A stretch of DNA of 64,000 nucleotides from Hyalangium ruber (GTDB taxonomy: Bacteria > Myxococcota > Myxococcia > Myxococcales > Myxococcaceae): NCBI RefSeq assembly GCF_034259325.1, contig NZ_JAXIVS010000009.1, forward strand, positions 186,001-250,000. The letters run 5' to 3'. The notes beneath the pieces are model-generated. The model searched no databases. It worked only from the letters and a program-made list of their open reading frames with translations, and was not told the origin of the DNA. A program made the position numbers and the translations under genes. This document shows positions 44,404 to 51,611 of the stretch, piece after piece (position 1 is the stretch's first letter; each line of letters opens with the position of its first letter).

Positions 44404-45036
44404 CTAGAGATGGGGCTTGCCCAGTGTCGTGTGCTCGTAGGCTTTCACGTCGCGCAGCGCTTTGTTGTACCGGTGGCGCCAGGAATCGAGCCGCGCGTCT
44501 TGGTTCTTGGTGGGCTTCTCAAGCTCCACAAGCACCGACAAGGCCATCATGTCCTTGGCTTTGGGCCGCGGGAGACTCAGACGCTTGGCCCAGGACAAGA
44601 GCCTCACGCAGAAGGCGCGTCGGTCCTCGAAGTTCTCCAAGGCGGACAGTTCTGTCTGCCAAGGGCTCGACTGGCCATACTGGTGGCCCCAGTCCTTTAA
44701 GGCGCTGGCGGTGTCCTCCAGACGGGGGAGGAACTGAATGTTCTCCCATGCTTCCCAACTTGGTGCCGTAGTGACGGCGAGAAATCTGAGTTCCTGAGCG
44801 GCCACAGAAGCCGACTGCAGGAGCTGCCGAAGACGCCGCACCTTGCGGGACACCCTGTAGTGCTCCGCCCGCGGCGGTGCCCTCAAGTAGAGAGCCGCGC
44901 GGCGCGCCAGTGCAATCAGCGCGGCCCGTGTTTTCTCGTCGCGGAACTTCCGAGCGAGGTACTGCTCGGCTGCTTCACGGCTGACAATGGGCTCCCAACG
45001 GCCTCGAGGCCGTCCTCCGGCGCGACCTGTTCCCAT
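44404..45036 (-). CDS. hypothetical protein ending at the IS target site
   Basis: A 210-residue, helical, basic protein without a recognised domain. It contains SREAAEQYLARKFRDEKTR and SRKVRRLRQLLQSASVAAQ. GGAG lies four bases before the ATG at 45036. It is upstream of the primase-helicase in the same direction and was probably part of that operon before the IS arrived. Its stop codon TAG is within the CTAG duplication: both the present sequence and the sequence restored without the IS keep that stop, so the protein is unchanged. Confidence 0.6.
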   Translation of the reverse strand: MGTGRAGGRPRGRWEPIVSREAAEQYLARKFRDEKTRAALIALARRAALYLRAPPRAEHYRVSRKVRRLRQLLQSASVAAQELRFLAVTTAPSWEAWENIQFLPRLEDTASALKDWGHQYGQSSPWQTELSALENFEDRRAFCVRLLSWAKRLSLPRPKAKDMMALSVLVELEKPTKNQDARLDSWRHRYNKALRDVKAYEHTTLGKPHL

Positions 45037-45243
45037 GCTGCTCCGCCTTCCTCGTGCGCCTGAGGGCAGGCGCGGCGGTTCCTCGGAAGGAAAGCCGGGC
45101 AGACCGCCGAGGAAGACGGCTTTTCGGGAGCTACCCTAGCCCGGCCCTTTTCTTATGCACCCAGACTGCGCGGTGCGCACGTATTCAGGAGGGGCGTTCA
45201 GTGATGGACGGTGCCTCGCGTGCGACTTGCTCAGTGCGTCTCC

Positions 45244-45267
45244 CACCACTGCCGCAAAGCAGTGGTG
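45244..45267. promoter_or_regulatory. perfect 9-base inverted repeat between divergent genes
   Basis: CACCACTGC-CGCAAA-GCAGTGGTG. It sits in the 366-base gap between the hypothetical gene (45036) and the lipoprotein gene (45403). No T-tract follows. It may be an operator or a leader hairpin. Nothing else certain is visible in the rest of this gap except the operator pair next to 45403. Confidence 0.5.
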
Positions 45268-45363
45268 TCCAGAGCCCCAGGGCAGGGCCTCGAGAAGCCA
45301 TCAGCCTGCTCCTCCACCTGGCTCGCCGCAGCCGACCGACTTCCCCATCGCTGGGCTCTCGTG

Positions 45364-45396
45364 CTAACTCAGCAAGTTAGCTAACCTGGGAGGTTA
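45364..45396 (+). promoter_or_regulatory. two tandem operator-like dyads before the lipoprotein-kinase operon
   Basis: Dyad 1 is CTAACT-CAGCA-AGTTAG (45364-45380). Dyad 2 is TAACCT-GGG-AGGTTA (45382-45396) and covers the ribosome-binding site GGGAGG of the gene at 45403. The same half-sites occur at 48156-48199 next to an XRE gene, so a common repressor is likely. Binding would block transcription start or translation initiation. Confidence 0.6.
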
Positions 45397-45402
45397 ATAA
45401 CG

Positions 45403-46062
45403 ATGGCAGAAGAGATGAAGCGAGCGGGAGTTTTCCTACGCAGTTCGCGGCTGGCGCGCACGGACTGGACGCTGACGATCACCACTTTCCACCGCTGGTC
45501 CTTGGCCCTTCTCTTGATCATGGCTGCGCCCGCGTGCGCACCTGGAGCGAGCGGCGTCTACGGACAGCAGCGGTCGACCCTGGCTGTAACGGATGATTTC
45601 GGCATGCTCCTGCTGAACGCAGGGATTCGTGCCGAGGCCCTGCTCGTGGACGGGGAACTCGCGGTGGACGAGGCGAAGCGCCTGCGCATGGTGCTCGGCC
45701 TCGAGCTCGCGGACGGTGGCATGCAGCGATATGGCCCACGTGTTGCGGCGAACTACCTGCTCTCCGAAGTCATCACCGATGGGGAGGCGGTCCCGCGGTT
45801 CGTCCTGAACGAACGGCTGCGGCGCTTTGAGCAGCTCGCGGTGCTCCGGCCCGATGGGTATCTCGTCATGACGCTGACCGGCAGCCAGCTTCAGTGCATC
45901 GGGCCTCTCCAAGTCCAGGAGGGCAACCTCAGCGCCGGCGACTTCAAGTTGGGAGCCTTCTACACGTCCACGGATGGTGGCTTTCGCGAGGATACGAGCC
46001 TGCCTCTGCTGCCCAATAGTGCGTACTTCAACGGCGTCGTCGTCACAGTGGAGACGAAGTGA
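45403..46062 (+). CDS. predicted lipoprotein, first gene of a kinase operon
   Basis: A 219-residue protein of unknown function. A long N-terminal region (1-31) precedes the hydrophobic core WSLALLLIMAAPAC, a lipobox with Cys45; the long n-region is unusual and the true start could be an undetected later codon. The mature part has no recognised domain, apart from a beta-like stretch (GYLVMTLTGSQLQCIGPLQ). GGGAGG is nine bases before the ATG and lies inside the operator. The kinase follows 40 bases downstream, so the pair is probably co-transcribed. Myxobacterial kinases are often paired with lipoproteins. Confidence 0.65.
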   Translation: MAEEMKRAGVFLRSSRLARTDWTLTITTFHRWSLALLLIMAAPACAPGASGVYGQQRSTLAVTDDFGMLLLNAGIRAEALLVDGELAVDEAKRLRMVLGLELADGGMQRYGPRVAANYLLSEVITDGEAVPRFVLNERLRRFEQLAVLRPDGYLVMTLTGSQLQCIGPLQVQEGNLSAGDFKLGAFYTSTDGGFREDTSLPLLPNSAYFNGVVVTVETK

Positions 46063-46102
46063 ACCGCACTTCTACGCCCCCCGTCATAGCCGGAGATCTG
46101 GA

Positions 46103-47377
46103 ATGAGAAACGAGAAGAGCCACAAGGGCGGGAAGCCTCCCCAGGAAGTACCCGAAGACGAGAAGCCCACGGTAGACATGAATGACGAGGAAGGCGAAAG
46201 CGAAGGACTGACTCCCGCGCAGGGCCGAGCCTTCAGCGCCGTCATGAAGGGGCTGGAGAAGCTGGGCCGGATGATCAGCGCGCGGGACTCCTTCACCTCG
46301 GGGCCAGTCTCCTTCAGGTTCGTTCGGGTGCTGGAAGAGCGAAAAAGCGGGTTGCAGTCGCTCTTGTTCGAACGCTACCTCCAACATGGGCTCGCTGGCT
46401 ACGTCGTGGTCAAGCGCCTGCGGAACCCCGCGAGCTTCGAGCGGCGCCAGCGCATGCGGGAGGAGGTGCATCTGGCCTTTCGCCTGCATCACCCGGCCAT
46501 CGCCCAGGTGCATCACTTCAAGGTCATCGAGAGAATGCCGCACGTCGTGATGGAGTACGTGGACGGCCCGATGCTCGAGTCGCTGCTGAGCACCGCAGCA
46601 ATGCGGGGCAAGCCGCTCCCGGTTTCCTTCGCCCTTTACGTGGCGGCGGAGGTGGCGGAGGGGCTTCACTATGCCCACACTCTGACGGAGAAGGAGGAGG
46701 GGGGACAGCCTCTCGGGATCATTCACCGGGACGTGAGTCCCCGGAATGTCCGTGTGGGCCGTAAGACTGGCGCGGTGAAGCTGACGGACTTCGGTGCCGC
46801 CTTCTCGAAGCGCATTGGCCGGGAGGAGACTCCGGGGCGGCTGGTGAAGGGGGATGTTCTCTACTCCTCACCGGAGTATCTGCACTGCGAACCCATGGAT
46901 GCCCGCTCGGACATTTTCTCGCTGGGCCTCGTGCTCTTGGAGGCGTTGACGAGCAAGCACCTGTTCGACGTGGGAGACTTGCTGGAAGTCGAGCCCCGAC
47001 CGGTTGACGTGGTTCCGGATGAAGAGCCTGCGGTGGCTCTCGCGCAGATGATGGTGCTGGTGGACCGCTACAGCCGAGAGGACGTGGAGCGCGTGGTGGC
47101 GGATCTCCCGGAAGGGCTCAAGGCCATCCTGCACCGTGCACTGAGGCGGGTCCCTGCAGAGCGATACGCGACGGTCGCTGAAATGCTCCAGGACCTGCGC
47201 GCCCAGCTCTTGGTACTCGCTCCCGGATACGGACGGAAGGAAGCGGCCGAGGATGTGGAGCGCCTGATCTCCGACGCCAGTGCCATGCGCGATGTCGCAG
47301 AGCCTACTGAGGCCGGCATCTACCCCGACTACTTGGACGAGCACGAGATGATGACCGGGGAGGACGGCGGCGCCTAG
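46103..47377 (+). CDS. serine/threonine protein kinase with degenerate glycine loop
   Basis: A 424-residue Hanks-type kinase without TM helix. Present are Lys104 (VVVKRL), Glu121 of helix C, the catalytic loop IIHRDVSPRNV (Asp210, Asn215), TDFGAAF (Asp229) and YSSPEYL. The glycine-rich P-loop GxGxxG is missing: the stretch FRFVRVLEERKSGLQSLLFER takes its place, so ATP binding may be altered. An acidic N-terminal 45 residues precede the fold and about 60 residues follow it. GGAG lies seven bases before the ATG. A terminator follows. Confidence 0.87.
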   Translation: MRNEKSHKGGKPPQEVPEDEKPTVDMNDEEGESEGLTPAQGRAFSAVMKGLEKLGRMISARDSFTSGPVSFRFVRVLEERKSGLQSLLFERYLQHGLAGYVVVKRLRNPASFERRQRMREEVHLAFRLHHPAIAQVHHFKVIERMPHVVMEYVDGPMLESLLSTAAMRGKPLPVSFALYVAAEVAEGLHYAHTLTEKEEGGQPLGIIHRDVSPRNVRVGRKTGAVKLTDFGAAFSKRIGREETPGRLVKGDVLYSSPEYLHCEPMDARSDIFSLGLVLLEALTSKHLFDVGDLLEVEPRPVDVVPDEEPAVALAQMMVLVDRYSREDVERVVADLPEGLKAILHRALRRVPAERYATVAEMLQDLRAQLLVLAPGYGRKEAAEDVERLISDASAMRDVAEPTEAGIYPDYLDEHEMMTGEDGGA

Positions 47378-47404
47378 CTCCTCAACGGCGCTGGGGATGA
47401 ACGT

Positions 47405-47444
47405 GGCCGGGGTGCTCGAGAGCGAGTCCCCGGCCTTCTTCTTT
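47405..47444 (+). terminator. Rho-independent terminator after the first kinase
   Basis: GGCCGGGG (47405-47412) pairs perfectly with CCCCGGCC (47428-47435), followed by TTCTTCTTT. The 15-base loop itself has a short CTCG/CGAG pairing. The T-tract touches the stop codon of the convergent XRE gene. Confidence 0.85.
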
Positions 47445-47793
47445 ACCGCAGCAGGGTCTTGGCCATGGTGATGAGTGCCTGCCGCTGGGTCTCATCCAGC
47501 TTTCGCGCAAGGTTCATGAGCTGGTGGAGCGAAGGAGGGTCCACATTGGAAGGCTTGATCTTGCCTCTCTTGGCGGGGCGGGTGAACCCGAGCAGCTCCG
47601 CTGGGGACACCTGGAGCGTCTCACAGAGCCGCACGAGCGTCGGGACGCTGGGGAGCATCCTTGCACGCTCCAGGCGGTTGTAGACGATGGCCGAAAGCTC
47701 CATCAGCCCAGCGACCTCCACTTGCGTGAGTCCCAGGCGCTCGCGTGCGGCGCGCGCGGCATCTGCGATGGTGACTGCCAGCTTCTCTCTCAT
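47443..47793 (-). CDS. XRE-family transcriptional regulator
   Basis: A 116-residue HTH_3 protein: ARERLGLTQVEVAGLMELSAIVYNRLERAR and PSVPTLVRLCETLQVSPAELL form the five-helix Cro/C1-type domain in residues 10-68. The C-terminal 45 residues are basic and may dimerise. It is convergent with the first kinase. A perfect dyad just upstream of its start suggests autoregulation. Confidence 0.88.
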   Translation of the reverse strand: MREKLAVTIADAARAARERLGLTQVEVAGLMELSAIVYNRLERARMLPSVPTLVRLCETLQVSPAELLGFTRPAKRGKIKPSNVDPPSLHQLMNLARKLDETQRQALITMAKTLLR

Positions 47794-47802
47794 GGGTAGA
47801 CA

Positions 47803-47827
47803 GGCCGGGAGAACAATGGTCCCGGCC
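47803..47827. promoter_or_regulatory. perfect 8-base dyad upstream of the XRE gene
   Basis: GGCCGGGA-N9-TCCCGGCC, ten bases before the XRE start. Its half-site differs from those of the operators at 45364 and 48156, so the two XRE proteins probably recognise different DNA. Confidence 0.5.
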
Positions 47828-47877
47828 CGTGGCAGCAGAGTACCCGCGATGCCGCCCTCAAGGGGGCCCGAGTGACA

Positions 47878-48105
47878 CTACGCTCCTACGCCCGAAGCGC
47901 CCAGGAGTACATCGGTCGGGGTTTTGAGGACCTGCGAGAGGAGGGCGAGCGTGGGGACACTGGGCAGCAACTTCCCCCGCTCGAGGCGGCTGAAGGCGAG
48001 CGGATTGAGCTCAATGGCCTCCGCAACCTGCTCCTGGGTGAGCCCAGCGCGCCTGCGCGCTTCGCGAACGGCGCTTCCGATGGTTTCTGCCATTCTCAGG
48101 GACAT
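47878..48105 (-). CDS. small XRE-family repressor, divergent from the second kinase
   Basis: A 75-residue protein that is almost only a Cro/C1 HTH domain: AVREARRRAGLTQEQVAEAI, then NPLAFSRLERGKLLPSVPTL. AGAGG is eight bases before the ATG at 48105 (48093 is an alternative). It is transcribed divergently from the second kinase operon, with two operator-like dyads in the shared intergenic region, the standard layout for a repressor controlling itself and its neighbour. Confidence 0.87.
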   Translation of the reverse strand: MSLRMAETIGSAVREARRRAGLTQEQVAEAIELNPLAFSRLERGKLLPSVPTLALLSQVLKTPTDVLLGASGVGA

Positions 48106-48155
48106 GGGAACGACCTCTCGATTGTGAGCGTGAATACCGCGGCGGCGGTGCAGTG

Positions 48156-48199
48156 GGTTATACTAGCAGGTTAAGAGCCAGGTATACCTGCCAAGTTAG
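48156..48199. promoter_or_regulatory. operator-like dyads between an XRE gene and the second kinase
   Basis: Site 1 is TATACT-AGC-AGGTTA (48159-48173). Site 2 combines TATACCT (48183-48189) with AGTTAG (48194-48199), spacer GCCA; its left part is inside the perfect palindrome AGGTATACCT (48180-48189). Architecture and half-sites match the pair at 45364-45396. Confidence 0.6.
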
Positions 48200-48357
48200 C
48201 TCCGTGGCTCCCTCTCAGCAGGTAGCCAGCTGGTGCAGGCGGGTGTTCTGATGCTAGGAGAACTCTGAGGTGCTGACTCTGGTAGCGTCCTCGGAACCAT
48301 GGAGGGCAAGTCCATGACCGATGGGGCCACGACGATCAGGGCAGAGAGAGGAGCGCC

Positions 48358-50469
48358 GTGAGCTCGCGCCGCAAGCCCCTGGCGCCGGAGGTAGCGCCCG
48401 GAACGGACGTGGGCTCCTATCGTGTCGACGCTCGGCTTGGAGCGGGTGGTTTCGGCACCGTGTTCCGTGCCGAGCGTGGCGGCGAACTCTACGCACTGAA
48501 GGCCCTCTCCCTTCAGGAGGTGGGGGAGTGGGCTGAGCGAGAGGTAGTTGTCCTTGCGCGTGTGAAGCACCCCAACGTGGCGCGGCTCCGCGGCTTCTGG
48601 CAGTGGCCGGACCATGAGCCGAGGTACCTCGTCGTGGTGATGGAGTACGTACCGGGACGGCGGCTGGATGTGTGGACGCGCACCGAGAACCCGTCAGCGC
48701 GCCAGGTGCTACGGCTGCTGCTGGGCGTGACAAGGGCGCTCATGGCTGTCCACCGGGCGAAGGTGGTCCACCGCGATGTGAAGGAAGCCAACATCATCGT
48801 TCGTGAGTCGGACGGTGAAGCGGTGCTGGTGGACTTCGGTGTGAGCGGGTGCGAGGAGGCGTCCCGGGTGACGGGAGGGATGATGCCGCCGGGGACGCCG
48901 GGGTACCGCAGCCCCGAGGCATGGAAATTTCGGCGCGAGAACAAGGGTGATCCGGGGGCGCGGTATCGGCCCACGCCTGCTGACGACATGTTCGCGCTGG
49001 GCATCGTCCTCTACTGGATGCTGACGGACGTGCTGCCCTTCGCTGAGAGTGACATTGAGGGCGTGGAGGCCCTGCTCACGCGCCCACCCACGGCGCCGCA
49101 TGTGCGCAACTCCCGAGTCCCTCGAGAACTCAGCGAACTGTGCCTGCGGTTGCTGGAGAATCAACCCGAGGTCCGGCTAGATGCGGAGGCCGCGTGCAAG
49201 GCGGTCGAGGAATTGCTCACGCTGGAAGAGGCGGTTTGGGACGAGCCGCTATGCGAGTTCTTCAGCGAGCACAACGTTACGACCAACCCAGAGGAAGGTG
49301 TGGACGAGGAGGCCCTCTGGTTGAACGAGGTGCGGGAAGCCGAGGCAAGACCTCGTCGAGGGAAGCGCCCGCCGCGTTTGGTAGCGGTGAGCACCCTTGA
49401 TGCTCCCAAGTCGGCGCCTACTGCCGCCACTGTGCCGCCTGCGCAACAGATTCCCGCGGACCAGGAACTGCTGCCCGAAGCCGAAATCGGGCCCCATGCC
49501 TCCATCCAGCATCAGGCTCTTCCTGCGGCGCTGGTTCCGCCGCCCAAGCCCGTCCAGGAGGCTCCTGACGATTCCATGCCCATGCCCTCTCCGCCTGTTC
49601 TCGTACCCGCGCTCCCCGGGGCCGCGCCTGCGAGCATGGTGGAGTTGCGGCTGCGCGTTCCATCCATGGGGCGCTGGGGACGCGCGGCGGGGCTGGCTCT
49701 CGCCGTGGCCTTGAGCGCGCTCGCCTCTCGCTACAGCGTGCTGCTACCTCCTCCGGCCACGCCCCAAGCACTGCCGGCGCCTGCGGCTCGCACGTTGAAT
49801 CCAGAGAGCACACGGTTTGATGCGCCTCTGCCTACCTGGGAGGGAGGTTGGAAAGTGGCGTCTCCTCTCAAACCGCTCGAAGCTAAGCGCGGTAGCCTCT
49901 TCGGTTTCAAAGAGGCTGGTCCTGTGCCCGTCGCACCTGCCGCGACGCTCGAAGAGGATGAAGCTTCCGTGAGGACTCCGCAGCAGCTGAAGAAAGAACT
50001 CCGTGCCGTGAAGAAGGCTCTTGTCATGGGGTCCGCGTGTACGGCCCTGGCCTGCCCTGGTGCTGAGGTGCTCCGCTCCCCAGAGCCCAAGCCGTGCCCA
50101 CCCGGCGCTGTCGAGGCCATGAAGGAGCGTGGCATCTCTCCGGGTTACGTACATGGAGGGACCTTCTTTCTCGTCCTCGAAAAGGGGCCGCAGGTCACGA
50201 CCGTAAGTGAGGGCCGGACAAACGTAAGACTTATAGGTCCCTGGGGAACCATGAAGGGCGGAACCATCTTCTCCGGGGAGCTGATCTTCGGGGAGCGTGT
50301 TTACGGTCGGCTGACCCAGGCCCGGACGAAGGATGAGTCCTTCCCTGTGTGCATCGAACTGTGGGACGAAGAAGGGGGGCGTGGACTCAAGCGGGAGCCC
50401 AACGACGGTCCCAATACTGCTAAGGTCTTCTCCACTATGACGCTGCGGGTAGTGAGCCACTTCGAGTGA
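48358..50469 (+). CDS. membrane serine/threonine protein kinase
   Basis: A 703-residue Hanks-type kinase. The kinase domain covers about 20-290: glycine loop LGAGGFGTVFRAE (28-33), Lys48, catalytic loop VVHRDVKEANI (Asp140, Asn145), VDFGVSG (Asp159) and GTPGYRSPEAW. A Pro/Ala linker (340-425) leads to one TM helix (about 441-463). The C-terminal 240 residues are extracytoplasmic and have a small beta-like domain (PGYVHGGTFFLVLEKG, GELIFGERVYGRLTQ). AGAGGAG is four bases before the GTG start. The canonical catalytic set suggests activity. The downstream DUF2381, toxin and immunity genes follow in the same direction with gaps near 100 bases. Confidence 0.9.
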   Translation: MSSRRKPLAPEVAPGTDVGSYRVDARLGAGGFGTVFRAERGGELYALKALSLQEVGEWAEREVVVLARVKHPNVARLRGFWQWPDHEPRYLVVVMEYVPGRRLDVWTRTENPSARQVLRLLLGVTRALMAVHRAKVVHRDVKEANIIVRESDGEAVLVDFGVSGCEEASRVTGGMMPPGTPGYRSPEAWKFRRENKGDPGARYRPTPADDMFALGIVLYWMLTDVLPFAESDIEGVEALLTRPPTAPHVRNSRVPRELSELCLRLLENQPEVRLDAEAACKAVEELLTLEEAVWDEPLCEFFSEHNVTTNPEEGVDEEALWLNEVREAEARPRRGKRPPRLVAVSTLDAPKSAPTAATVPPAQQIPADQELLPEAEIGPHASIQHQALPAALVPPPKPVQEAPDDSMPMPSPPVLVPALPGAAPASMVELRLRVPSMGRWGRAAGLALAVALSALASRYSVLLPPPATPQALPAPAARTLNPESTRFDAPLPTWEGGWKVASPLKPLEAKRGSLFGFKEAGPVPVAPAATLEEDEASVRTPQQLKKELRAVKKALVMGSACTALACPGAEVLRSPEPKPCPPGAVEAMKERGISPGYVHGGTFFLVLEKGPQVTTVSEGRTNVRLIGPWGTMKGGTIFSGELIFGERVYGRLTQARTKDESFPVCIELWDEEGGRGLKREPNDGPNTAKVFSTMTLRVVSHFE

Positions 50470-50575
50470 GGGTTGTGCAGCGCGCGGCGATGCGGGCCGT
50501 GGGCTCCGGAATCCCCTGAAGCGTGGTAGAGGCGGCCGCACAGGACACTTCGCCTGCCGGCCAACCAGGAGATGC

Positions 50576-51517
50576 GTGCCCGTGCTTGCTTCAGCGCCTG
50601 TTGCCCTCACGTTTGCCCTGCTTGCTGGAGTGCCTGACGCGGCCTCGCTGCTGCCACTCCCCGACTGCCAAGCAGTCCAAGAGCGCATCGAGCTGCCAAC
50701 AGAGCCGGAGAGGAGGGTGCATACGCTGTGCATCAGCCCGGGGATTGTTACGACTTGGATCTTTGATGCTCCGCTTCCCCCCGGGGCGGTGCGCCTGGAG
50801 GTGGAGGAACGGGATGTGCTGCTGGTGCAGGCCGGGCGTGTCGTCACTCTCCTGCCTTCGGAGCACCTGCTGCCGGGGCGGCGCTTGAACATGACAGTGC
50901 GCTTTGATGACGACGCCGCCCCTGGGGGCACCACCTTCATGCTCGTGGTTCATCCTGCGCGCGCCCTGCGTCAGGTGGAGGTGTTTCGCCACAAGCGCAC
51001 GGTGGAGTCCTACCAGCAAGTTCTCAAGGCAAAGGAAGAGGAAGCTAAGCAGTGCCACGAGGAAAACGAGCGGCTCCGGGCCGTACAGGGGAGCCCGGTC
51101 GGGCTCAAGGGCCTGCGCAGTGCGGGGCTAATGGACGAGAAGGGCGTCGCCGTTCGCTCCATTACCAGCGGCGTCATCGAGCGCCCTGGCAGCGCGCTGA
51201 AGCCGTTGCGAGCCACGAGCTATCGGGCAAACGAACGGGTGGCTGTGGAAGTGCAACTGGCGTTGACGATACCGGTGGGTGGCAAGGACTGGGAGGCAGT
51301 TGGGGCTGCGCTCGTTGGCATTGGCGGACGTGAGCTGCCTGTGCTGGAGGTGTGGCAGCAGGCGCCCATTACCCCTGGAGAGAAGGGGGAGCATTACGTC
51401 ATGGTGGAGGCAGATGCCAAGCCGGATGAGGCCAAGGGAACCTTTACTCTCAAGCTCTGGGATGCGGGAGGCACGCGCACCGCAATCCTCGAAGGGGTGA
51501 CGTTCCCACCGCTTTAG
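50576..51517 (+). CDS. DUF2381 (TIGR02268) family exported protein
   Basis: A 313-residue member of a paralogous family nearly confined to myxobacteria and typically found beside Ser/Thr kinases. It has a signal peptide (MPVLASAPVALTFALLAGVPDAAS), a beta domain (VHTLCISPGIVTTWIFDAPL, typical of the family), a coiled-coil stretch (VLKAKEEEAKQCHEENERL, about 148-166) and a second beta domain. The start is GTG with AGGAG ahead. Its biochemical role is unknown; location suggests an envelope partner of the kinase or of the toxin downstream. Confidence 0.85.
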   Translation: MPVLASAPVALTFALLAGVPDAASLLPLPDCQAVQERIELPTEPERRVHTLCISPGIVTTWIFDAPLPPGAVRLEVEERDVLLVQAGRVVTLLPSEHLLPGRRLNMTVRFDDDAAPGGTTFMLVVHPARALRQVEVFRHKRTVESYQQVLKAKEEEAKQCHEENERLRAVQGSPVGLKGLRSAGLMDEKGVAVRSITSGVIERPGSALKPLRATSYRANERVAVEVQLALTIPVGGKDWEAVGAALVGIGGRELPVLEVWQQAPITPGEKGEHYVMVEADAKPDEAKGTFTLKLWDAGGTRTAILEGVTFPPL

Positions 51518-51611
51518 GCATCCGCGAGCCCCGAGATTGACGGGCAGGTAGTGGCGCCCTTGTAATCTCGAGTCGAGCTCCCGGCGCGGGGGCAGGGCCG
51601 GGAGGCTCCAC

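Noticed and set aside
45155-45367. A 70-codon frame in the gap between the divergent island genes.
   Set aside because: No ribosome-binding site and no coding-like composition; it runs across the perfect hairpin.
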